This document shows, piece after piece, positions 1 through 5,260 of a DNA stretch of 5,260 nt. This DNA comes from Bacteroidales bacterium H10. GTDB taxonomy: Bacteria; Bacteroidota; Bacteroidia; Bacteroidales; Muribaculaceae. Position 1 is the stretch's first letter. Each line of letters begins with the position of its first letter. The stretch lies in NCBI GenBank assembly GCA_001701295.1, contig DAAV01000080.1, positions 13,596 through 18,855 on the forward strand, read 5' to 3'. The notes beneath the pieces are model-generated. The model ran no database searches, was not told where the DNA came from, and was given only the letters and a program-made list of their open reading frames with translations. The position numbers and the translations under genes were made by a program.

Positions 1-1320
1 ATAACGGACACGCGTCACAACATAATAGTCCGCGATTCCGGCCGGAGCTTCCCAACGGGCAGTATATCCTTTCTCTGTGACATCCGAAGGGGCAAGTGCC
101 TGCAGAGGTGTCAGCTGCGGCACCTCAAGAGCTTCGCCTGTCAATGTCACCGCTATGCTACCCTCCAGTCCTCCGTCATATAGAGTAAGTTTGGCCTCAT
201 GCCTGCCGATCGAGGAAGGCAGATAAATGATATTGAGGAGGTAACCGCCGTTCTGGTTCATCGTAGTTGCCGGAATGCTCGTCACCTCGGGAATGAAGCA
301 ATCCCGGTTCGCTCCGACGACTCTCAATGACAACGGACTTGTCATGTTGTGGCCGGTTATCTGCAATACGCGGTTTGCCGCGTGACCGACCGCCGTCTGG
401 CCGAAATTGAGAGCCTCTCCGTTGACGGGAGCCGTAATCTCCGGATCTCCGGTTATCGGTGGGGTCGTGCCGGTATTTTCCTGCTCGGAGATTATGAAGG
501 TTTCCGATGTGCGCAGACCCCATATATACTCTGCAAGATTCGGAAAATCTACAAAAGGATTGCGGTTCCCCTGATACTGCTCCACATAGTCGTTCCTATC
601 GATCTCTTTCTGGCTCACCGGATCCTGACGCGACCATTGCAGAAGCATGTTTACCGCCCAGGGCACCAGTGAGGGATACGTATTGCTGACAAACATATAG
701 TCATAGACCCATGTCAGATCATCATAGACCGTAGCCATATAGAATACGGCACGCGCGAAATCCCCCTTATATTCGTCAGCAGGCTCGAAAACAGTCGATG
801 CCCCTCCGCCGTAGCCTGCCTTCGGGGCCCCGACCTTCGTCACGCCATTGTCGAATTTGGTCGTGCGCGTCTCGCCGAACGGATAGTTCGACTTGGCCTG
901 ATTTGCCGACGCGTCACTCGGATACAGATTCCACATGTCGCTGTAGGCCGGTGTATATTCCACGCTACCGCTCCGTTTCCACCATGATTTCGGCACGGCA
1001 TGCTCGCGCTGCATCTTGTTGGCCGAGAAACTCTGTTTGCCTGTCTGGCCAGGACGTATGAGATATATCGCGTCGGAATACATGTCCCACCACCGTTTCA
1101 TGCCGTCGACAAGCTCGGGATATACGTCGGAATATTGCCAGTAATTCGGCAGATCGTAATACTCGAGCCTGCTGTGAGACTGCACGCACTGTTTGGCCGC
1201 GGTCTTTAGCGCTTCTTTCTTCTTGCCGTCCATCCGGTTGTAATAACCCTCCGGATAGCCTGCCGCCGCCGTCAGGCTGACGGCGGCGGCAATTATTAAT
1301 GTCACACCGAATTTTCTCAT
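1..1320 (-). CDS. Secreted Endonuclease I family nuclease with Ig-like and FnIII-like tail (C-terminus beyond window)
   Basis: Reading from ATG at 1320 to the left edge gives 440 codons with no stop; the end lies outside. Residues 1-20 form a signal peptide (MRK, hydrophobic Ala-rich core, likely cleavage after AAA), without a lipobox cysteine. Residues 22-270 match the Endonuclease I family (EndA/Vvn type, beta-beta-alpha-metal fold): GYYN near 25, WQYSDVYPE at 61-69, RWWDMYSD at 76-83, catalytic REHAVPKSWW at 105-114 (His107 as general base, Glu106 as likely metal ligand), NLYPSD at 131-136, Asn140 and SNYPFG at 144-149, and the DPVSQKEIDRND and GNRNPFVDFP blocks at 233-260. These enzymes cut DNA, often also RNA, without sequence specificity, outside the cytoplasm. 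A Thr/Pro linker (281-292) leads to an ASPM/Hydin-like Ig-fold domain (about 293-397), then the start of a fibronectin III-like domain (from about 401). The start overlaps the upstream stop as ATGA, so translation is probably coupled. Family call is firm; substrate is inferred. Confidence 0.93.
   Translation of the reverse strand, partial: MRKFGVTLIIAAAVSLTAAAGYPEGYYNRMDGKKKEALKTAAKQCVQSHSRLEYYDLPNYWQYSDVYPELVDGMKRWWDMYSDAIYLIRPGQTGKQSFSANKMQREHAVPKSWWKRSGSVEYTPAYSDMWNLYPSDASANQAKSNYPFGETRTTKFDNGVTKVGAPKAGYGGGASTVFEPADEYKGDFARAVFYMATVYDDLTWVYDYMFVSNTYPSLVPWAVNMLLQWSRQDPVSQKEIDRNDYVEQYQGNRNPFVDFPNLAEYIWGLRTSETFIISEQENTGTTPPITGDPEITAPVNGEALNFGQTAVGHAANRVLQITGHNMTSPLSLRVVGANRDCFIPEVTSIPATTMNQNGGYLLNIIYLPSSIGRHEAKLTLYDGGLEGSIAVTLTGEALEVPQLTPLQALAPSDVTEKGYTARWEAPAGIADYYVVTRVRY
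1262..1290. repeat. Perfect 14-bp inverted repeat in the nuclease signal-peptide codons
   Basis: Positions 1262-1275 and 1277-1290 are exact reverse complements around one central base. In the nuclease mRNA this folds as a 13-bp stem with a 3-nt loop, or a tighter 14-bp cruciform in DNA, at about +31 to +59 from the ATG. The arms are very GC-rich, (GCC)3-GTCAG type. The segment encodes the Ala-Ala-Ala-Val-Ser-Leu-Thr-Ala-Ala part of the signal peptide. No T-run follows on either strand, so it is not a standard intrinsic terminator. It may slow early translation or mRNA decay, or be a by-product of Ala-rich codons. Confidence 0.85.
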
Positions 1321-2990
1321 AACTCAATCACCTGTGTGATCTTGCGGATACCCCGCGTGCCGAGATAATCTGTGATCTGGCATTTGATCTTGACCTGCTT
1401 TCCATAGATCGCCGGATTCTGCTTCAGTCCTAACGTCGGGCGTGTGGCAGATGTCAGCTGGCAAGGAACCGAGTTGCCGATACCGCATTTCATCGGAGCC
1501 ACGGCTGAGATGACAACGTTGGTGGAGTTCAGATAATTGGTCGAGCCTGTCACCTCGTTGGCCGAGAATTCCACTGTCGATTCCGAGAAATCTCCCGATG
1601 CCACATATCCGGCCACATATCCTGTCACCCAGACATCGTTCTCTTCTCCGGCCGACTGCATCACATAGCTTACATTATAGGGATCCGATTCCGTTCCGCT
1701 TCCCGCAGGCGCCGGGGCCTCTCCTCCCTCGCTGATGGTCTTGCCGTCGATAGTGAAGTCATCCTTGCCGCCGCGGCTGTCTGTCACACCCTTCATGCCG
1801 AGTGCCGTTCCGAGTGTACCGTACACGGCGAGTTTCTTTTTGTACACATCGGGATTGTCAAGCAGATTAGCATAGAACCGCAGCATCGTGTTCTGGGGGA
1901 GTTCGACTATGGCGCACTTGGCGATGTCTGTCTCGTCTGCATTCGCGGCGATCAGCACATTGTTGTCCATCTCGGCTCCCGAACCGAATATCACGTCATC
2001 GCCACCGTTCACCGACGTAACACCCGCCTTGACCGAACCGACTATGTAGCCTTCGCTCCAGCCGGTCAGACCGGCATATGTGCCGCCAAGGATCTCCTCT
2101 ACGGTATAAGGCTTATCTTTCTCGCCTCTGTCGCTGATCATCACATCGCGGACATCACGGAGCACAAGCTGCCACGCATCGCCGTAGTAGGAAAGGATAC
2201 CGCGGACTATACCTTTGCCTGTCGGTATCTCCTGATGGTAGAAATTGGAGTAACCCGAATTACGCACTGTCAGCGTCTGTCCGTTCTCGTCGACAAGTGT
2301 GCGGTTCACGCTTTCCTGATAGGGCGCATAGGTTTCCTCTCCTTCATTGATCCGGAAAGAAACATTGCGGAACTCTACAAGCTGGCTCTGCAGCTGCGGG
2401 AGCGTAGCGTTGTTGAGCTCGTCAAAATTCTTAAATGCTATGCAATAGAATTCATCTGTCGGATATGTTTCCCCGAGACTCACAAGTTTGAAATCCGGAT
2501 TGGGGAGTCCGTTGCGTTCCGCATTGGAGAGCCAGTAGTCGAACGCCATGAAACCGAGCTGCGGTTGTCCGTTGTAAGCCTCTCCGGGTGCTCCTACCTG
2601 CTGCAGACCTCTGTAGTAGCCGATATAGAGACCGGTCAGATCCACCACCATCTCCTGGCCCAGACGATATTCATTGTAAAGGCTGCCCTGATTGATGGAG
2701 AAAGCCAGCGCGGCTGTCTCGTCCTGCAATACGAGCGATTTGTATATGTTGCCCGATGCGTCGCTCGACACTACGCGGCCATGTATTATGTAATGGTCGC
2801 CGTTCTCTTTCGTCCCGACTTTCTCGGTCTTGTTCTCGAATGCCTCTTTAAGCTCGAGTATTGTCATGTTGGCCTGGATCGATGCCTCGGGCACTTCGAG
2901 TGCAGGGGTATCCATATCCGCCTGACATCCGCTCATGCCCGTAAGGGCCGCCAGGCACATCGCCAGACCTGTATATTTTATCTTTTTCAT
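1317..2990 (-). CDS. Surface lipoprotein with DUF5689 and two DUF6359-like OB-type modules
   Basis: This 557-residue protein starts MKKIKYTGLA and has a lipoprotein signal peptide ending MSG-Cys22. The residues after Cys22 (QADMD) resemble the Bacteroidota lipoprotein export signal Q-A-(D/E), predicting an outer-membrane lipoprotein facing outward. Residues about 40-286 match DUF5689: TILELKEAF opening, YIIHGRVVSSDASGNIYKSL strand pair, LGQEMVVDLTGLYIG, and the closing GDAWQLVLRDVRDV. A DUF6359-like module follows (about 293-413; WSEGYIVGS at 311-319, NVLIAA, AIVELP), then a PAPAG-rich linker (424-432) and a second, divergent copy (433-557; WVTGYVAGY at 454-462). DUF6359 occurs at the N-terminus of the Bacillus nuclease YhcR, which links it to nucleic acid handling; binding here is inference. 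The ATG follows the preceding stop by 13 nt with no Shine-Dalgarno site, and the TGA stop overlaps the nuclease ATG. No catalytic motif is visible. Confidence 0.9.
   Translation of the reverse strand: MKKIKYTGLAMCLAALTGMSGCQADMDTPALEVPEASIQANMTILELKEAFENKTEKVGTKENGDHYIIHGRVVSSDASGNIYKSLVLQDETAALAFSINQGSLYNEYRLGQEMVVDLTGLYIGYYRGLQQVGAPGEAYNGQPQLGFMAFDYWLSNAERNGLPNPDFKLVSLGETYPTDEFYCIAFKNFDELNNATLPQLQSQLVEFRNVSFRINEGEETYAPYQESVNRTLVDENGQTLTVRNSGYSNFYHQEIPTGKGIVRGILSYYGDAWQLVLRDVRDVMISDRGEKDKPYTVEEILGGTYAGLTGWSEGYIVGSVKAGVTSVNGGDDVIFGSGAEMDNNVLIAANADETDIAKCAIVELPQNTMLRFYANLLDNPDVYKKKLAVYGTLGTALGMKGVTDSRGGKDDFTIDGKTISEGGEAPAPAGSGTESDPYNVSYVMQSAGEENDVWVTGYVAGYVASGDFSESTVEFSANEVTGSTNYLNSTNVVISAVAPMKCGIGNSVPCQLTSATRPTLGLKQNPAIYGKQVKIKCQITDYLGTRGIRKITQVIEL
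1327..1333 (-). promoter_or_regulatory. Shine-Dalgarno-like AGGTGAT before the nuclease start
   Basis: Read on the minus strand, AGGTGAT matches the 3' part of the extended consensus AAGGAGGTGATC and ends 6 nt before the ATG at 1320, a suitable spacing. It lies within the last codons of the preceding lipoprotein gene (encoding the end of ITQVIEL), so the match could come from coding constraint. Bacteroidota rarely depend on such sites, and the other two starts in the window have none. It supports the ATG at 1320 as the true start. Confidence 0.4.
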
Positions 2991-3003
2991 CTTGATTTCA
3001 GTT

Positions 3004-3645
3004 TTATTTAGCGCCTGTCACCTTGACATTCTTGATCTCCCATGTGTCCGCGCCCGCAGGACTTGACACATATTTGAATCCGATCTCGATCTCTTTGCCG
3101 GCATATGCCGACAGATCGATCTTTCCACTTGAGCTGAATTTCCACGCTCCCGCCTCGGGCCATGAGGGGATTGGGAGCTCTGTCCAGTTCGCCGCGCCTT
3201 TCTCGCGCACCACAAATTTGCACAGATCGCGAAGCGTGGTCTGGAATTTAGCCGCATGTTCGAACTCTACCGTAGCGGAGGTGATTCCGGCCAGCGAGAT
3301 GACCGGTGAATATGCTATGGACTCGCAGTCACGGGCACTTCCTGAGAACGCCGTACCTTTGAGATAGCCGTAGCTGTCCCATTTCCAGACTTCGCTTACA
3401 CCCGATGGCAAAAGGACATTATCGTATGACCACCCTTCGGCCGAAGAGATCAATCCTTCATATAGGGCGTCACTCGGAGTCGGGGGTGTTACCGGGGGCT
3501 CCGGTTCGGATGCGCCTCCCACGTTGACATTGTCCACACAGTAGGTCACCGAATATCCCGATCCGCCCTCTTTCGACCAATAGCGCCATCCGATATAAAT
3601 AGTGCCGCTGAACTGGCTCAGATCAAGTTTGCCTGAATTTACCCA
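3004..3645 (-). pseudogene. C-terminal part of the interrupted choice-of-anchor J lipoprotein, downstream of in-frame TGA
   Basis: The reading frame of the upstream lipoprotein continues unchanged after the TGA for 213 codons to TAA at 3006-3004, completing a protein of 517 residues plus the TGA position. It starts WVNSGKLDLS and gives the closing strands of the first choice-of-anchor J domain (IYIGWRYW, then YCVDNVNV), a Pro-rich linker (about residues 347-363 of the full protein), and a second choice-of-anchor J-like domain (about 365-517) ending DTWEIKNVKVTGAK. The second domain holds SSSGKIDLSAYAG, the counterpart of VNSGKLDLSQFSG in the first. No ATG in this frame begins the segment; a GTG at 3549 is the first usable start but would fall inside a domain and lacks a ribosome binding site. 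It is made only if the TGA is read through, corrected as a sequence error, or reached by reinitiation. Coding character looks intact, implying a recent event. Confidence 0.75.
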
Positions 3646-3648
3646 TCA
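3646..3648 (-). other. In-frame TGA interrupting the lipoprotein gene (codon 304)
   Basis: On the minus strand the codons run ACT TGA TGG GTA, with homologous protein sequence on both sides in the same frame. A point substitution or base-call error explains it, since no indel is needed. Alignment with the second domain of the same protein puts the TGA at a variable position (Lys there), so TCA (Ser), AGA or CGA (Arg) could be the ancestral codon. TGA ends two other genes here (receptor at 4596-4594, DUF5689 lipoprotein at 1319-1317), which argues against TGA reassignment in this organism. Confidence 0.85.
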
Positions 3649-4557
3649 AGTGTAGGCCGATCCTGTCGGCTGGGCGATCTGGGCGTTCAGTTTCGTGTTG
3701 GTTGATGTTTTGGGATTGTCGGTTGTCATTACATACACCTCGAGCGAGCAGTCTTCCGGATTCGCCACGGCATATGCAGCCTGAGTCTCGAACTCGAGAG
3801 TCTTGTCTGTGATCTTCTCCATGTCGATGGCCGGAGTGATAAGCCAGTTCTCGTACGGACCGCCTGTCTGCGTGCCCTGGTAGGCACTTGTGGTGATATA
3901 GTTGTTGTTGTCGAAATTCCGGATATACCATCCGCTCAGACCGCCGGTCACCATCACGTTCTTCCAGCCCTGCTGCGCATAGACGTCAAAACTTGTCGAG
4001 GCCTCGAAGTTCTGATAGAACGGACCGTCGATCGGTTCAAGCTCATGCTCTTCCTTACCCTGGTCTCCCCAGTTATAGTCGGAAGCGCTGCGCACGCCGT
4101 ACGCGCCGCAATATTTCTCGCCGGTCGTGCCCTTTATCGTGACCTGTCTGCCGAGATTGTCAGGATGGTCCACAAGATTGAGGGCGCTTCTGACAGAACC
4201 GGAAGGCAACTGTACCGTAGCGCAGTTCTCCCAGTTTCTCTCATCCGGACTCATGGCGATCATAAGGTTCGTATTGACAGTGAAAGGACCGTCAAACTGT
4301 GCGCAGCGGGCATTAAGGACATTGCCCACCTCCGTATTGATCACACCTACAATATATCCTGTCACCCACGACTCGCTCCGGTCGGGATTGACCGCGCCGA
4401 TACGGCACTGATATGCTGACATCGGACTGTTCCACGCTCCTGTGCCGATTCCTCCTTCCGGAAGAATTACCGGCGGCTGCGACAGGTCGTCATCGCATGA
4501 TGACAGTCCCGCCACGGCGACCATCAGCAACATTATGTATTTTATCGATTTTTTCAT
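3646..4557 (-). CDS. Lipoprotein with DUF6359-like module and truncated choice-of-anchor J domain
   Basis: The product is 303 residues to the TGA; the undisturbed gene would give 517. It starts MKKSIKYIML with a lipoprotein signal peptide and a good lipobox, LSS-Cys21, followed by DDD, an acidic stretch typical of outward-facing Bacteroidota lipoproteins. Residues about 37-165 form a DUF6359-like module: GTGAWNSPMSAYQC opening, WVTGYIVGV at 64-72, NLMIAMS, CATVQLPSG, LNLVDHPDNLGRQVTIKGT, GAYGV. Residues from about 178 form a choice-of-anchor J domain (FYQNFE, GWYIRNFDNNNYITTSAYQG, ENWLITPAIDM, LEFETQAAY, LEVYVMTTDN), a beta-jelly-roll-type fold common in secreted Bacteroidota proteins. It ends at SAYT, before the last strands, so the truncated protein probably folds poorly. 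The gene starts 36 nt after the receptor stop; the A-rich leader has no Shine-Dalgarno site or recognisable promoter, so it is likely cotranscribed. A binding role for extracellular nucleic acid is inferred from the neighbours. Confidence 0.82.
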   Translation of the reverse strand: MKKSIKYIMLLMVAVAGLSSCDDDLSQPPVILPEGGIGTGAWNSPMSAYQCRIGAVNPDRSESWVTGYIVGVINTEVGNVLNARCAQFDGPFTVNTNLMIAMSPDERNWENCATVQLPSGSVRSALNLVDHPDNLGRQVTIKGTTGEKYCGAYGVRSASDYNWGDQGKEEHELEPIDGPFYQNFEASTSFDVYAQQGWKNVMVTGGLSGWYIRNFDNNNYITTSAYQGTQTGGPYENWLITPAIDMEKITDKTLEFETQAAYAVANPEDCSLEVYVMTTDNPKTSTNTKLNAQIAQPTGSAYT

Positions 4558-4593
4558 CGTGATTGTTGTTGTCTTATCTATTGTTCGTTATTC

Positions 4594-5260
4594 TCAGAAT
4601 CTGATGCCGACGTTGAAGAATACTCTTATGCCCTGGGCATACCATATCTTGTTGGGGAATTTGTTCACGTCATAGTTCGTGTAGTCGAACTTACCCTCCT
4701 GCCATCCGCCTGTCTGGATGTTGCGGTTGTTGAGCATATTGTTTACGCTCAGGTTGAAATTGATCGAACCGAACTTGGTGTATATTATCTTGCCTATCGA
4801 GAGGTTCATGACCCACTCTGAATTAAGCTTGTCCTGACGCGTGATCTCGTCGCGGCGCTGTATGTATTCCTCTTCCGAGAAACAGAACTTCCAGAGTCCG
4901 GGCATCTCCTCGTGACGCGTCGGCGAGAGTTCGAAATATGCGTCGCCGAACCACTGGGCGTTCAACTCGAAAAACCATTGCTTGATATTGTAGTTCACGG
5001 CAAACGACGCCACCTGCTGCGGTGTGCCGCCGACATGATAGTTCTTGAGATATACGCGCTTCAGGACATCGGCCTCGGAGCCGTTCTCGTAGCTGCGCAC
5101 GCCCATCGGGTCGTTCTTGTAGGTATAGTCGGCTATTGTTCCGGCTGCCGATACGGAGAGGTTGCTTAGTATCTTGTATTCTATACCAAGTTCAAGACCT
5201 TTGTATTCGGTCGCGATGCCGCTCATGGCGTAGTTCATGAACGAGTTGAGCTCATAGTCC
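4594..5260 (-). CDS. TonB-dependent outer-membrane receptor, C-terminal barrel (start beyond window)
   Basis: The last 221 codons of a larger gene are present; the frame is open to the right edge, where it reads DYELNSFMNYAMSG. Plug, carboxypeptidase-like N-terminal domain and most of the barrel lie outside. The segment shows the alternating polar/hydrophobic strands of a barrel: MNYAMSGIATEYKGLELGIEYK, NYHVGGTPQQVASFAVNY, WFFELNAQWFGDAYFELSPTR, then the conserved end block with INFNLSVNNMLNNRNIQTGG, NKFPNKIWYAQG and the terminal strand VFFNVGIRF. The final Phe is the usual barrel-assembly signal. Such receptors import substrates across the outer membrane using TonB-ExbBD energy. The conserved LNNRNIQTGG and NKFP elements are typical of Bacteroidota receptors, including ones without a SusD partner. 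Two lipoprotein genes follow at short spacing and no SusD is present, so the cargo is probably not a classical glycan; nucleic acid fragments are suggested by the nuclease at the operon's end. Confidence 0.92.
   Translation of the reverse strand, partial: DYELNSFMNYAMSGIATEYKGLELGIEYKILSNLSVSAAGTIADYTYKNDPMGVRSYENGSEADVLKRVYLKNYHVGGTPQQVASFAVNYNIKQWFFELNAQWFGDAYFELSPTRHEEMPGLWKFCFSEEEYIQRRDEITRQDKLNSEWVMNLSIGKIIYTKFGSINFNLSVNNMLNNRNIQTGGWQEGKFDYTNYDVNKFPNKIWYAQGIRVFFNVGIRF

Noticed and set aside
1262..1290. Intrinsic transcription terminator at the GC-rich inverted repeat
   Set aside because: Neither strand has a T-run after the stem, and it lies inside an open coding region.
197..1327. Several 60-120 codon open frames on both strands across the nuclease region (for example 965-1327 minus, 798-1061 plus)
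   Set aside because: They overlap the Endonuclease I frame, which carries the complete catalytic signature, and show low-complexity Arg/Ser-rich shadow composition.
2235..3011. A 258-codon open frame on the plus strand opposite the DUF5689 lipoprotein gene
   Set aside because: It lies fully antisense to a gene with clear family matches, has no recognisable domain and is Cys/His/Arg-rich as expected of a shadow frame.
3623..3646. Translation restart at the ATG overlapping the TGA (TGATG)
   Set aside because: That ATG is out of frame with the rest of the lipoprotein and meets a stop after seven codons.
3590..3648. Selenocysteine insertion at the in-frame TGA
   Set aside because: Only a 4-bp stem (CTGA/TCAG with a 6-nt loop) is visible about 20 nt downstream, the domain is not a redox family, and the aligned position in the second domain is a Lys.
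3646..3648. Reassignment of TGA to tryptophan
   Set aside because: TGA ends the receptor and the DUF5689 lipoprotein at positions where their families end, and Trp is encoded by TGG throughout.
4558..4593. Promoter for the first lipoprotein gene in the 36-nt gap
   Set aside because: No Bacteroides-type -7 (TAnnTTTG) or -33 element is visible; the gap fits an operon-internal leader.

Overview
The window looks like a piece of a Bacteroidota chromosome, most likely order Bacteroidales and perhaps a Muribaculaceae-like gut commensal. The order-level guess rests on family content: a TonB-dependent outer-membrane receptor, two lipoproteins with short acidic N-termini after the lipid cysteine, DUF5689, DUF6359 and choice-of-anchor J domains, and a secreted Endonuclease I with an Ig-like tail. 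Starts mostly lack Shine-Dalgarno sequences, which also fits. The family-level guess is weaker and rests on overall feel and moderate G+C.

Everything real lies on the minus strand and reads as one tightly packed operon from right to left. (1) 5260-4594 is the C-terminal barrel of a TonB-dependent receptor whose start is outside the window. (2) After 36 nt, 4557-3004 is a lipoprotein gene with a DUF6359-like module and two choice-of-anchor J domains. It is interrupted by one in-frame TGA at 3648-3646, with the reading frame kept on both sides. (3) After 13 nt, 2990-1317 is an intact 557-residue lipoprotein with DUF5689 and two DUF6359-like modules. (4) With a 4-nt ATGA overlap, 1320 to the left edge is a secreted Endonuclease I followed by an Ig-like domain and the start of a fibronectin III-like domain, cut by the window edge at residue 440. 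No intergenic gap exceeds 36 nt, and I see no promoter, terminator, RNA gene, mobile element or CRISPR array.

Taken together the layout suggests a cell-surface system that captures, cuts and imports extracellular nucleic acid. The nuclease would cut DNA or RNA outside the outer membrane or in the periplasm, the OB-like surface lipoproteins would bind it, and the receptor would import fragments. The component families are recognised from sequence; the joint function is inference. No SusD-like partner and no glycan-degrading enzyme is present in the window, so a classical polysaccharide utilisation locus is not supported.

Two sequence-level oddities stand out: the in-frame TGA in the first lipoprotein, and a perfect 14-bp GC-rich inverted repeat inside the signal-peptide codons of the nuclease.
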